The translations under genes were made by a program, and so were the position numbers. A DNA stretch of 64,000 bases from NCBI GenBank assembly GCA_018266575.1, contig JAFEAE010000011.1:1-64000 (forward strand). Reading direction: 5' to 3'. The stretch comes from Bacteroidota bacterium (GTDB lineage: Bacteria > Bacteroidota > Bacteroidia > Chitinophagales > Chitinophagaceae). Shown here in pieces: positions 26,793-35,777 of this stretch (the first letter of the stretch is position 1; each line of letters begins with the position of its first letter). Below the pieces are notes generated by a model. It was not told where the DNA came from. It searched no databases and was given only the letters and a program-made list of their open reading frames with translations.

Positions 26793-29312
26793 TTATTCAA
26801 ACAATTCAGGCTGATTGTTGTCTCCTTTTTTCTTTTCCCATTCCATTTCAATACTCTTGGTGTAATCGACCAATTTATTTCCGACAGCTTTCCATCCCAT
26901 TACTTCAGCAACTTTAACCACTTTGAATTTAGCACGGCGTACCTGTTGCCCGCGTCCGCTTTGAACGATAAGTATTGGCTCTTCATCTGTTGTTACTTCA
27001 CGCAATTCATTTCCTTCGCCTTCTTTTATAAAGAAGAATTTATTGTGCAACGTTGTTGTTTCAATTTTGAATCGCTTGATGTTGTACTGCAATTTTTCTT
27101 TATCAAGATATACTGCTGTGACGATTTTTTCGGGGTTGAATTTCTCAATCAGTTTTATTTTTTCACTCTCAAAACGCTGGGTGAGCTCTGTGTCTGTTAG
27201 CTCATAATTACCATCGTCATAGATTACTAACAGCCTGTCATCACCCTCAAAACTTCCTAAGAATTGTCCTTTCTCTTCGGTGTTCAATCTTCCGAACTGG
27301 CCGTCGAACCACAGCTTACGCCCGCTTAATGTTGCTTTCCCGGCTTCTTTGAATTTTACATTTTTGATCGGATATTTTGTAACCTGGTTGCCGATGCTTC
27401 CACGGTTTTTTATTTCCAATGTTTCAAAATAAAAATCAAACTCCTTAATGCGGGCAGAACAATTCGGGCTGAGGATTATTTTCACTACTTCAGCCTCGCC
27501 GTTGGGGTTAACCGAAAAATAATGCACTTTACTTTTTTCTTCGCCTTTGGTAAGATCGTATTCTTTGTCACGTGTAATACCGGTTACATTAAAACGTTTC
27601 GCAAAACTGATACCGGATTTTCCATCAACATAGATCATGTTGTACGTAGTGCGTTCATCATTTTTCTGGAAAACGGCTACATGCAAAATATCTTTCCCTA
27701 TAAAGGTTTTATCTGCCACTTTCACTACTTTCATCTTTCCAGATTTGGTGAAAGCAATGATATCATCGAGGTCGGAACAATCTGCAACAAACTCGTCTTT
27801 CTTCAAGCCCGTGCCGATAAAACCTTCTGCACGGTTTACATATAATTTTGTATTAGCGATGGCAACCTGTTTTGCCTGTATTGCTTCAAACAATTTTATT
27901 TCCGTTTTGCGTTCACGCCCTTTGCCATATTTTTTCAACAGGTTTTCATAATAGGCAACAGTAAAATCAACGAGGTTGTTCAGGTCGTGTTTCACTTGTT
28001 TGATCTCTGCTTCCAACGCCTTGATCTGGTCGTTCAATTCGTCAATATCGAGCTTGTAAATTCTTCGTACAGGCTTCTCCGTTAGTTTGATGATGTCTTC
28101 CCGGGTGATATCTCGTTTCAGTTGTTTGCGGAAAGGTTCGAATGCTTTTGCAATGGCATCAAGCACTTTGTCCCATGTTTCATGTTTCTTTTCCAACTCT
28201 TTATATATCTTCTCTTCAAAAAATATTTTTTCGAGGGAAGTATAATGCCATTTATCCTGAAGTTCTTTAAGCTTGATTTCCAGCTCACGCTTTAAAAGTT
28301 CCTGTGTGTGGTCAACGGATGCTTTTAACAGATCTTTTGCTCCAAGAAATTGTGGTTTTTGATCTGCGATCACGCACGCATTTGGTGAAATGCTGATCTC
28401 GCAATCGGTAAACGCGTACAACGCATCAATAGTGATATCGGGAGAAATCCCCGGGGCAAGGTCAACCTGCAATTCTACTTCAGCAGCAGTATTGTCGGTA
28501 ACTTTTTTGATTTTTATTTTTCCCTGGTCGTTTGCTTTAATAATGGAATCGATCAGTTGCGATGTTGTTACCCCATACGGAACATCTTTTATCAGCAATG
28601 TTTTTTTATCGAGCTCTTCAATATGCACACGCACCCTTATTTTTCCGCCGCGGCTTCCGTCATTATAATTCGTAATATCGATCATGCCGCCGGTTTGAAA
28701 ATCCGGGTAAAGGTCGAAACGTTTATTGCGTAGATATTTTATTGCCGATTCACAGAGTTCACAAAAATTGTGTGGTAATATTTTTGTTGCGAGGCCAACA
28801 GCAATTCCTTCTGCGCCCTGGGCAAGCAACAAAGGAAATTTCATCGGCAATGTAACCGGCTCATTTTTTCTTCCGTCATAACTTAATTGCCATTCAGTTG
28901 TTTTTGCATTGAATGCAACTTCTAGGGCAAATTTGCTCAGGCGTGCTTCAATATAACGTGATGCAGCTGCTTCATCACCGGTACGCACATCACCCCAGTT
29001 TCCCTGTGTTTCGATTAATAAATCTTTTTGCCCCATGTTCACCAATGCTTCGCCGATGCTTGCATCGCCATGCGGATGGTATTGCATCGACTGCCCGATG
29101 ATGTTCGCTACTTTATTGAAACGCCCGTCATCCATTTCTTTCATTGCATGCAAAATGCGGCGCTGCACGGGTTTCAGCCCATCTTCAATAGCAGGCACTG
29201 CTCTTTCCAAAATCACATAAGATGCGTAATCCAGGAACCAGTTTTTATACTGTCCCGTAACACCCGAATCATTCGAATGAAAATCTTCTCCTATATTCTT
29301 AGATTTCGCCAT
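26793..29312 (-). CDS. parC: DNA topoisomerase IV subunit A
   Basis: 839 residues. It has the breakage-reunion domain with the catalytic Tyr at about residue 120 (DEAAASRYIEARLSKF), the gyrA/parC start GQYKNWFLDYASYVILERAVPAIEDGLKPVQRRILHAM, and QYHPHGDASIGEALVNMGQ. After residue about 500 comes a C-terminal beta-pinwheel region (six-bladed-like strands). It cuts and passes DNA duplexes together with ParE to separate daughter chromosomes. Its operon also holds parE three genes upstream, with DUF1835 and DUF4260 genes between, and the Crp-like gene directly downstream. Confidence 0.94.
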   Translation of the reverse strand: MAKSKNIGEDFHSNDSGVTGQYKNWFLDYASYVILERAVPAIEDGLKPVQRRILHAMKEMDDGRFNKVANIIGQSMQYHPHGDASIGEALVNMGQKDLLIETQGNWGDVRTGDEAAASRYIEARLSKFALEVAFNAKTTEWQLSYDGRKNEPVTLPMKFPLLLAQGAEGIAVGLATKILPHNFCELCESAIKYLRNKRFDLYPDFQTGGMIDITNYNDGSRGGKIRVRVHIEELDKKTLLIKDVPYGVTTSQLIDSIIKANDQGKIKIKKVTDNTAAEVELQVDLAPGISPDITIDALYAFTDCEISISPNACVIADQKPQFLGAKDLLKASVDHTQELLKRELEIKLKELQDKWHYTSLEKIFFEEKIYKELEKKHETWDKVLDAIAKAFEPFRKQLKRDITREDIIKLTEKPVRRIYKLDIDELNDQIKALEAEIKQVKHDLNNLVDFTVAYYENLLKKYGKGRERKTEIKLFEAIQAKQVAIANTKLYVNRAEGFIGTGLKKDEFVADCSDLDDIIAFTKSGKMKVVKVADKTFIGKDILHVAVFQKNDERTTYNMIYVDGKSGISFAKRFNVTGITRDKEYDLTKGEEKSKVHYFSVNPNGEAEVVKIILSPNCSARIKEFDFYFETLEIKNRGSIGNQVTKYPIKNVKFKEAGKATLSGRKLWFDGQFGRLNTEEKGQFLGSFEGDDRLLVIYDDGNYELTDTELTQRFESEKIKLIEKFNPEKIVTAVYLDKEKLQYNIKRFKIETTTLHNKFFFIKEGEGNELREVTTDEEPILIVQSGRGQQVRRAKFKVVKVAEVMGWKAVGNKLVDYTKSIEMEWEKKKGDNNQPELFE

Positions 29313-29325
29313 AATTCAATTGCTC

Positions 29326-29679
29326 TTAATTTTTACCAATTGTTCCCAAATGTGTGAACTTAAAACCTTCTTCATATTTTAATCCATAACCCATCATGCG
29401 GTCCATTGATGAATGCCCGAATAATATCAAACCAATTAATTGTATAGTTTCATTTTTAAAACACAAACCTGCTATGTACACTGCAATGGCAATTGCTTTG
29501 TGATGTGCAATGTTGTAACAAAATGCACCAACTTTATTATTGATTGCATAACCGATCATGCTGATATCGGGCAACAATATCAATGCAGGGAACCACCACC
29601 ATGCAAAATGCAGTTGGGCAAATAAATAAATGCTTAGCAAAAACATTCCGGCTTCTTCCAGTTTAATGATGGTTTGCAT
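29326..29679 (-). CDS. DUF4260 membrane protein
   Basis: 117 residues with three hydrophobic helices. LLSIYLFAQLHFAWWWFPALILLPDISMIGYAINNKVGAFCYNIAHHKAIAIAVYIAGL and GLILFGHSSMDRMMGYGLKYEEGFKFTHLG match the DUF4260 family, including its conserved HxxMDRxxGYGLKY ending. Function unknown. It sits 13 bp upstream of parC and 7 bp after the DUF1835 gene, so it is inside the topoisomerase IV operon. Confidence 0.87.
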   Translation of the reverse strand: MQTIIKLEEAGMFLLSIYLFAQLHFAWWWFPALILLPDISMIGYAINNKVGAFCYNIAHHKAIAIAVYIAGLCFKNETIQLIGLILFGHSSMDRMMGYGLKYEEGFKFTHLGTIGKN

Positions 29680-29686
29680 AAAGAAA

Positions 29687-30520
29687 TTATTCTGTTGTTA
29701 CAGGCTGTGCCGCTTTTGTTTTCACCTCAAAATCTTTCATATTTTTTAATTCGCCCTGCACATCATATTCGCCGGAAGCCAATATTGTTTTCAACCGCCA
29801 AAGCAGGTATGCATCACCGGTAGTATGTTGTGCTTTGTGTAAAAAACTTCCGATTATTTTATGTGCTGTTGTCCAGTTTGGTGTAATGAATTTTTTCAAT
29901 TCTGCATCGTAAAAATCATAATCATGCTGTGATAATTTTTTTCCGCCTTCCAGCATACGCACACCTTTATTTTCATTGCACAATTTTGCCCATTCATCCG
30001 GATCAATTTCAAATTCGCTGGTTGTGATTGGCCTTGCTAATTTTTTCGCTTTCAGAAATTCCCTTGGTGGAATATTGAAAAGGTTCACCGGGTAAAAGAT
30101 ATTCCCTTTTTCATTGATGAATGGAAGATTGTTCAGGTACAAAATAAAAATCCTTCCCTGGAAATTTTTTAGCTGGCTCATCAGCCAATAATAACCGCTT
30201 ACATCATGTTTGTTCTGTGCAGCCCATATCCAGGCTATTTCTTCAGGATCGTTCTGTAATTTTTCAATTAACGACTGAACTACTTTCAAATCATCAGGAA
30301 CAGTACCGTCGTCAACTTTTCCTTCATAATCGCCGGTTGCTAAAACATCACGCCACCATTGCTTTCTCGCTTCCCAACCTTCCGGTGTATAAATATCCTG
30401 TAAAGGCCCTACGGCAAAGTCATCTGATATCTTAATGATATCTCCCTGCATAAATGCATCTAATTCGAATGCTTTTTTTAAAATGTCTATGTCTGCTGTA
30501 TTAAAAACTATATGTATCAT
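29687..30520 (-). CDS. DUF1835 domain protein
   Basis: 277 residues. The N-terminus MIHIVFNTADIDILKKAFELDAFMQGDIIKISDDFAVGPLQDIYTPEGWEARKQWW is the DUF1835 signature, with the later ARPITTSEFEIDPDEWAKLCNENKGVRMLEGGKKLSQHDYDFYDAELKKFIT forming the associated DUF3658 part. Biochemical role unknown. It is the second gene of the parE operon; a CCCC-TAAA-GGGG palindrome (30521-30542) lies immediately before its ATG and may influence translation. Confidence 0.85.
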   Translation of the reverse strand: MIHIVFNTADIDILKKAFELDAFMQGDIIKISDDFAVGPLQDIYTPEGWEARKQWWRDVLATGDYEGKVDDGTVPDDLKVVQSLIEKLQNDPEEIAWIWAAQNKHDVSGYYWLMSQLKNFQGRIFILYLNNLPFINEKGNIFYPVNLFNIPPREFLKAKKLARPITTSEFEIDPDEWAKLCNENKGVRMLEGGKKLSQHDYDFYDAELKKFITPNWTTAHKIIGSFLHKAQHTTGDAYLLWRLKTILASGEYDVQGELKNMKDFEVKTKAAQPVTTE

Positions 30521-30542
30521 ACCCCCAACCCCTAAAGGGGCG
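30521..30542. repeat. CCCC/GGGG palindrome before the DUF1835 start
   Basis: ACCCCCAACCCCTAAAGGGG: hairpin CCCC-TAAA-GGGG at 30529-30540, touching the ATG of the minus-strand gene. The same element in inverted orientation lies at 30591-30617 inside parE. Confidence 0.75.
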
Positions 30543-30561
30543 TTTAAAGTGATTAATAAAT

Positions 30562-32484
30562 TTATGCTGTAGCAATTTCTGAAACTCTCTTTTCCCCTTC
30601 AGGGGACAACGGGGTATCAATTTCCACCTTCAGGTTACCAATAATAAATTCCTGTCTCTCCTGCGTGTTCTTTCCCATATAATATTCGAGAATTTGCTGG
30701 ATGTGTGTTTCAGGCATTACCATCACGGGCTCTTTGCGCATTTCAGCGCCTATGAAACGTGCAAATTCATCCGGGGAAATTTCTCCCAAACCTTTAAACC
30801 GTGTGATCTCCGGCTTGCCACCTAACTTTTTTACAGCAGCTTGTTTTTCTGTTTCATCGTAACAATAAATTGTTTCCTGTTTATTGCGCACACGGAACAA
30901 CGGTGTTTCTAAAATATATACATGCCCGTTCTTAACGAGATCGGGAAAAAATTGCAAAAAGAAAGTCATCAGTAATAAGCGGATGTGCATTCCATCCACA
31001 TCTGCATCAGTGGCAATAACAATATTGTTATAACGCAAGCTTTCCAATCCGTCTTCAATATTCAGTGCATGTTGCAGCAAATTGAATTCTTCATTTTCAT
31101 ACACTACTTTTTTGGTAAGGCCGAAACAGTTCAACGGTTTTCCGCGTAAGCTAAACACAGCCTGGGTTTCCACGTTTCTTGCTTTGGTAATGGAGCCGCT
31201 TGCAGAATCACCTTCCGTAATAAAAATCGTGCTCTCTTTTTGTTTTTCAAGAACCGCTTCTTTCTCTTTTCCTGTTGCTTCTTCGTTATAATGAAAGCGG
31301 CAGTCGCGCAATTTTTTATTATGAAGGTTTGCTTTCTTTGCACGTTCGTTGGCAAGCTTTTTTATTCCTGCTAATTCTTTTCTTTCTTTTTCATTTTGCT
31401 CGATGCGTTTTTTCAATGCATCGGCGGTAGAAGGATTTTTGTGTAAATAATTATCCAACTCTTTTGCTAAAAAATCATACACAAAATTCTTCATACTCGT
31501 TCCACCTTCGGCAAGGTACTGGCTTCCGAGTTTTGTTTTTGTCTGAGATTCAAAAACAGGTTCTATCACCCGAACGGAAACAGCGGCTGCAATACTTTGG
31601 CGGATATCCGCTGCATCATAATCTTTCTTATAAAAATCACGGATAACTTTTACAAATGCTTCGCGGAATGCCTGTTGATGTGTTCCACCTTGTGTAGTAA
31701 ATTGACCGTTTACAAAGCTGAAAATTTCTTCGCCATAATCGTTGTTGTGTGTGATCGCAACTTCAATATCATCGCCTTTCAGGTGAATGATCGGGTAGCG
31801 CAGTTCATCTTCATTTGTTCGGCGTTGGAGCAAATCGAGCAAACCATTCTTCGAAACAAATTTTTTCCCGTTAAAATTGATGATCAACCCGGCATTGAGG
31901 TAACAATAATTCCAAAAAAGATTTTCTAAATAATCATTAATAAAATGAAAATTCTTGAACACTTTATCATCCGGAATAAAAGTTACAAGCGTACCATTCT
32001 CTTCTGAAGTTTTCGCTTCTTTATATTCTTTCGTCAACACGCCTCTTTCAAATTCCGCAGTTTTTTCTTTGCCTTCGCGAAATGCAGTTACTTTAAAATA
32101 ATTGCTTAACGCGTTCACGGCCTTTGTACCAACTCCGTTCAAACCAACGGATTTCTGAAATGCTTTGCTGTCGTATTTCGCACCGGTATTTATTTTACTT
32201 ACAACATCCACCACTTTTCCGAGAGGGATGCCGCGTCCATAGTCGCGGATAGTGACCGTTTTCTGATCAATGGTTACATCAACATGTTTTCCGTAACCCA
32301 TTGTATGTTCATCAATACAGTTGTCCACCACTTCTTTCACCAGCACATAAATGCCATCATCAGCGCTGCTTCCGTCGCCGAGTTTACCAATATACATTCC
32401 CGGTCGCAGGCGTATATGTTCGCGCCAGTCGAGGCTCTTGATGCTTTCTTCGGTATAATCAAACATGTTCTTGGTTTCAGCCAT
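30562..32484 (-). CDS. parE: DNA topoisomerase IV subunit B
   Basis: 640 residues. The GHKL ATPase domain has [19 protein letters not shown] (N-box) and DYGRGIPLG, followed by the transducer domain. The Toprim region starts at [17 protein letters not shown] (near residue 423) and includes [17 protein letters not shown]. The C-terminus ends with [15 protein letters not shown]. That last stretch is encoded by a CCCC/GGGG palindrome. ParE supplies ATP-driven strand passage to ParC. It is the first gene of the operon with DUF1835, DUF4260, parC and the Crp-like gene. Confidence 0.95.
   Translation of the reverse strand: MAETKNMFDYTEESIKSLDWREHIRLRPGMYIGKLGDGSSADDGIYVLVKEVVDNCIDEHTMGYGKHVDVTIDQKTVTIRDYGRGIPLGKVVDVVSKINTGAKYDSKAFQKSVGLNGVGTKAVNALSNYFKVTAFREGKEKTAEFERGVLTKEYKEAKTSEENGTLVTFIPDDKVFKNFHFINDYLENLFWNYCYLNAGLIINFNGKKFVSKNGLLDLLQRRTNEDELRYPIIHLKGDDIEVAITHNNDYGEEIFSFVNGQFTTQGGTHQQAFREAFVKVIRDFYKKDYDAADIRQSIAAAVSVRVIEPVFESQTKTKLGSQYLAEGGTSMKNFVYDFLAKELDNYLHKNPSTADALKKRIEQNEKERKELAGIKKLANERAKKANLHNKKLRDCRFHYNEEATGKEKEAVLEKQKESTIFITEGDSASGSITKARNVETQAVFSLRGKPLNCFGLTKKVVYENEEFNLLQHALNIEDGLESLRYNNIVIATDADVDGMHIRLLLMTFFLQFFPDLVKNGHVYILETPLFRVRNKQETIYCYDETEKQAAVKKLGGKPEITRFKGLGEISPDEFARFIGAEMRKEPVMVMPETHIQQILEYYMGKNTQERQEFIIGNLKVEIDTPLSPEGEKRVSEIATA
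30591..30617. repeat. CCCC/GGGG palindrome inside parE 3' end
   Basis: CCCC-TTCA-GGGG (30594-30605) followed by ACAACGGGGTAT. On the plus strand it parallels the minus-strand reading of 30521-30542, so the two elements are inverted copies about 60 bp apart. In the parE frame it encodes [10 protein letters not shown]. Confidence 0.7.
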
Positions 32485-32921
32485 AGAGTAATAGAGTATT
32501 TACGATTTTAGATGTACGATTTCTTTATAACAGTATTTAGTCGTCAGTCAACAGTTTTCAGTTTTTTAATTCTAGGGTTCCTTTTTAGTTTTTAGCCTTT
32601 CAATTTTAGTTTTTATTTTTTGTTTCCAGCCTCAGTCCGCTCTTCAACATCGTTGCGTCGCACTCTTGTACGACAACAATTCTATTGAGCCCTCGAACTC
32701 ATCATTCACCACTGAGCATTCACCTCTTCAAACGCGCAAATATAATCAAACACAACCATAGACGGATTTTAGCATTATGCACAGTGTGAATAACAGGAGT
32801 TGCAGGTTTGTAGTTGATAGTTTATAGTTCTTCATTTTTAAGATTTGTAAGTAATATTAAAATTTAAGAACCACCAACTTCAAATTACCAACCATAAACC
32901 GCAAACCTCTAACTTCGTTCC
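32485..32921. other. Intergenic region with dispersed repeat
   Basis: No gene seen. It holds repeat copy B (32513-32662), then low-complexity words around 32770-32915 (TGCAGGTTTGTAGTTGATAG, ACCATAAACCGCAAACC), with no recognisable promoter near the start at 32922. Confidence 0.6.
32513..32662 (+). repeat. Dispersed ~150-bp repeat, copy B
   Basis: TGTACGATTTCTTTATA..., TTTAGTCGTCAGTC, TTTTAGTTTTTATTTTTTGT, then CATCGTTGCGTCGCA (32648-32662). Same order and spacing as 2816-2968. The flank CTCTTGTACGACAACAATTC continues the match to the copy at 51215-51229. Confidence 0.85.
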
Positions 32922-34364
32922 ATGTCACAACATTTTTTGGAACTACAGGACGTAACCGTAAAATTTGCAGGTATAATAGCATTGGATGATATCAGTTTTC
33001 ACGTCAATAACAATGAACAATGGGCAATTGTTGGTTCATCAGGGAGCGGAAAAACAGTTTTGGCACATACTATTTTAGGAAAACATTTTCACACCGGGTA
33101 CATTAATTATTTTTTTGATGGCGGACAAATTCATCAGCATATTGCAATTGTTGAACAACAACACCGCTTTAAAAACCTTTCCAATACTTCCGATCTCTAT
33201 TATCAGCAACGATTCAATTCTTCTGATGCAGAAAACACAATAACGGTAAAAGAAGAATTAAAAGAATATGTTTCTGAAAAAGAATTATACGAAGCAAAAT
33301 GGGCGGATGAACTGCATATCCGTAAGCTCTTCGCAAAACCGTTGATACAATTGTCAAACGGCGAGAATAAACGCGTTCAACTGGCAATTGCATTGTTGAC
33401 AAACCCCGGATTACTAATATTCGATAATCCGTTTTTAGGATTAGATGCCGATGGAAGAAAATTGCTTCATCATATTATCGATATGCTTTCAGAAAAAGGA
33501 ATACATATTTTACTGATCACGTCCCCGCAGGAAATCCCATCATCCATCACACATGTTGCGGAATTAAAAAACGGAAAAATTATTTTCTCTGGGGAAAAGA
33601 AAAATTTCCATCAATCATTTATAAACAAGGATATTCATTTGCTGGATGCAGCTATTCTTTCCAAACTAAAACAGCAAGATGATTTTTCGTTTGAATATGC
33701 AGTGAAAATGAAAAATGTTTCAATTGCTTATGGTGAAAATAAAATCCTTAATAATATAAACTGGCAGGTTGCAAAAGGAGAGAAGTGGAGTGTATCCGGG
33801 CCAAATGGTGCAGGAAAATCAACACTGCTAAGCCTGATCAGTGCAGATAACCCGCAAGCATATGCCAATGAAATTTATTTGTTCGATAAAAGGCGCGGCA
33901 CAGGCGAAAGTATCTGGGATATCAAACAAAAGATCGGTTTTATCTCCCCGGAATTGCACGTATATTTTGATTATGGCGCAACTTGTTTTGAAGTGATAGC
34001 TTCCGGTTTGTTTGATACGATCGGCTTATTCTGTCATGTAACAACTGTGCAGGAAGAAAAAATTGTATTGTGGATGAAATTATTAAGAATAGAAAACCTG
34101 CGGACAAAAAGGTTGGCGCAACTTTCAGGCGGGCAGCAACGAATGGTGCTCCTTGCAAGGGCATTAATTAAAAACCCGCCATTGCTTATTCTGGATGAAC
34201 CTTCCCAGGGTTTGGACGATGAGCAAACCTTTTATTTCAAAAATCTGGTTGATCAGTTATGCCAGGCATTTGATACAACGTTAATTTATGTAAGTCATTA
34301 TGCAGAACAAGTGCCTTCTTGTGTAACTAAATTTTTGCGGCTTGAAAATGGATCGGTTAAATAA
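32922..34364 (+). CDS. Double-ATPase ABC protein, ModF-like
   Basis: 480 residues with two nucleotide-binding domains and no membrane segment. NBD1: Walker A GSSGSGKT (38-45), signature LSNGENKR (144-151), Walker B LLIFDNP, in which Asn169 replaces the catalytic Glu. NBD2: Walker A GPNGAGKST (293-301), signature LSGGQQRM (401-408), Walker B LLILDEP with the normal Glu. Such tandem ATPases include E. coli ModF, of unclear role; no permease gene is nearby. The asymmetry implies one dead or slow site, as in several regulatory or translation-type ABC proteins. Confidence 0.85.
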   Translation: MSQHFLELQDVTVKFAGIIALDDISFHVNNNEQWAIVGSSGSGKTVLAHTILGKHFHTGYINYFFDGGQIHQHIAIVEQQHRFKNLSNTSDLYYQQRFNSSDAENTITVKEELKEYVSEKELYEAKWADELHIRKLFAKPLIQLSNGENKRVQLAIALLTNPGLLIFDNPFLGLDADGRKLLHHIIDMLSEKGIHILLITSPQEIPSSITHVAELKNGKIIFSGEKKNFHQSFINKDIHLLDAAILSKLKQQDDFSFEYAVKMKNVSIAYGENKILNNINWQVAKGEKWSVSGPNGAGKSTLLSLISADNPQAYANEIYLFDKRRGTGESIWDIKQKIGFISPELHVYFDYGATCFEVIASGLFDTIGLFCHVTTVQEEKIVLWMKLLRIENLRTKRLAQLSGGQQRMVLLARALIKNPPLLILDEPSQGLDDEQTFYFKNLVDQLCQAFDTTLIYVSHYAEQVPSCVTKFLRLENGSVK

Positions 34365-34376
34365 GGAACACAAAAT

Positions 34377-34444
34377 AAAAAATAAGGAATGAGAAAATCA
34401 GTAATGCAAGATGCATTCTTAAACTTTCTCATTCCTTATTTTTT
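34377..34444. terminator. Bidirectional hairpin between convergent genes
   Basis: Perfect 20-bp arms (34377-34396 and 34425-34444; the arm reads AAAAAATAAGGAATGAGAAA). An inner perfect 6-bp hairpin (AATGCA-AGA-TGCATT, 34403-34417) sits in the loop. A/T-runs at both ends allow termination in either direction for the flanking genes. Confidence 0.85.
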
Positions 34445-34533
34445 ACACCAATCAGACAGATAAAATGAACTAATGGAATCTTACAAAATGTAGTAAAGAC
34501 AAGGATTCAGGAATTTTCAATTGGTATTATTTC

Positions 34534-35037
34534 CTACCTGAAAGTATATCTCGCACAAATTCCGCCAAATCCCGGTTCGAATGTATCATAATAACCTCGG
34601 TGCAGGAAAAAGATCGGTGTCCAGTCGGCGCTTAAATTCAATGGAATATTTTTGAATTTGTAATCAACGCCACCCACACCATTTAAACCAAAGCCGGTTG
34701 ATGATGGTTTATTATTTCCCCAATTATCGTTGTATGAATAAAACTGTGCAAGCGCACCACCTCCAACATACCATTTCAAACCTTCTACACCGGGAATCGG
34801 GAAATGATACTGGTACATTGCACCGAAAGTGAAATATGTAAATCCATAACTCACCGGATCGTGCCAGAACCCTGCATCTACTTCAATCGCAGATGCCTGT
34901 GAAATAAATTGTTTAAAACTTCCGGCGGTCGGAACGCCTGCGCGGATACCAATGGCAGATTTATAATCGCTCTGCGCATAACTATTTGCATGAATACCCA
35001 ATAACACAATGCTGAATAGATAGATTAGTTTTTTCAT
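34534..35037 (-). CDS. Small outer-membrane beta-barrel protein
   Basis: 167 residues with a signal peptide (MKKLIYLFSIVLLGIHANSYAQ). The mature part has alternating hydrophobic strands (AIGIRAGVPTAGSFKQFI, YGFTYFTFGAMYQYHFPI, LKWYVGGGALAQFYSY, GFGLNGVGGVDYKFKNIPLNLSADWTPIFFL) and ends in an aromatic residue (ARYTFR), as expected of an eight-stranded porin-like barrel. Its role is unknown. It stands alone opposite the ABC gene. Confidence 0.8.
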   Translation of the reverse strand: MKKLIYLFSIVLLGIHANSYAQSDYKSAIGIRAGVPTAGSFKQFISQASAIEVDAGFWHDPVSYGFTYFTFGAMYQYHFPIPGVEGLKWYVGGGALAQFYSYNDNWGNNKPSSTGFGLNGVGGVDYKFKNIPLNLSADWTPIFFLHRGYYDTFEPGFGGICARYTFR

Positions 35038-35378
35038 AACGCCTGTTTTATTAAAAAATAAATTTAAGTAAAGTTGAATTCCGGGCTTAAAGTTGTTGTT
35101 TTTATTTGTGCAAAGATATTGATTGGATAATTACGATGTTATTTTATGTGTTGAAAAGCCAGATACTAACAGCGATGTGTAAACGAGTTTTTGATTTTAT
35201 TAACGTTTTATTTTCTTTTAAAAAAACACTCCGCATGAAAAGTTATGGCACGGTAGTTGTTTTACCCGAAGTGTCCCTCCTTTGCTGTAGTATTTTCCCT
35301 ATCTCTCATAAGCGTAGTGAATTGTAATTAACAAACATTGTAAACCACTATTCATTCATTATTTAAAAATTGTTTTTT
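35038..35378. other. Intergenic region, no gene seen
   Basis: AT-rich spacer between a divergent barrel gene and a small exported protein gene. I find no convincing open frame or repeat. Promoters for both flanking genes must lie here, but no exact TAnnTTTG is evident near either start. Confidence 0.5.
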
Positions 35379-35696
35379 ATGAAAGCCAAAGGGTTATTAT
35401 TGGCAGCAATTGTCATTGCTGCAGCGGGGTTATTTGCATTTAACTCAATTACCGAAGGTTCTATCAAAGGAAAAGTATCGCCTGCAGATGCAGCGGTCCG
35501 TGCATGGGCAGAATCTTCCTCAGATACATTAAACGTTCCTATACAAAGTGGCATGTTTGAAATCGGTAATGCAAAACCCGGCACTTACAAAATTGTAATT
35601 GAAGCCAAACCACCGTATAAGAATACGTCTAAAGATGGTGTGGTAGTAGCAGATGGACAGCCTACGGATGTTGGTGAAATTGTATTGAATAAATAA
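35379..35696 (+). CDS. Small exported carboxypeptidase-regulatory-like (beta-sandwich) protein
   Basis: About 105 residues from the ATG at 35379. The signal or anchor helix (MKAKGLLLAAIVIAAAGLFAF) precedes a domain with GSIKGKVSPADAAVRAWA ... PIQSGMFEIGNAKPGTYKIVIEAKPPYKNTSKDGVVVADGQPTDVGEIVL, the hallmark GxVxPxxAxVxA...G.F.I.NL.PGTY.L.V pattern of carboxypeptidase-regulatory-like folds found throughout Bacteroidota. A strong terminator follows 38 bp after the stop. Confidence 0.83.
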   Translation: MKAKGLLLAAIVIAAAGLFAFNSITEGSIKGKVSPADAAVRAWAESSSDTLNVPIQSGMFEIGNAKPGTYKIVIEAKPPYKNTSKDGVVVADGQPTDVGEIVLNK

Positions 35697-35733
35697 TACG
35701 GGTTCATTAATCATTCCTGGTATTTTCTGCAAA

Positions 35734-35764
35734 AAAGAACGGCTGTTAATGCCGTTCTTTTTCT
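35734..35764 (+). terminator. Rho-independent terminator
   Basis: AAAGAACGGC-TGTTAAT-GCCGTTCTTT (10-bp perfect stem) plus a T-run. It lies just 13 nt ahead of the histidine kinase start codon, whose promoter must overlap or follow it. Confidence 0.92.
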
Positions 35765-35772
35765 TATATTTA
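35765..35772 (+). promoter_or_regulatory. Candidate -7 element TATATTTA for the histidine kinase
   Basis: TATATTTA, one base from TAnnTTTG, begins right after the terminator T-run and ends 5 nt before the kinase ATG, implying a leaderless transcript. Confidence 0.35.
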
Positions 35773-35777
35773 AGATC

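Noticed and set aside
35106..35327. 73-residue open frame in the intergenic space before the small exported protein
   Set aside because: No signal, helix pattern or upstream element; looks like chance translation of AT-rich DNA.
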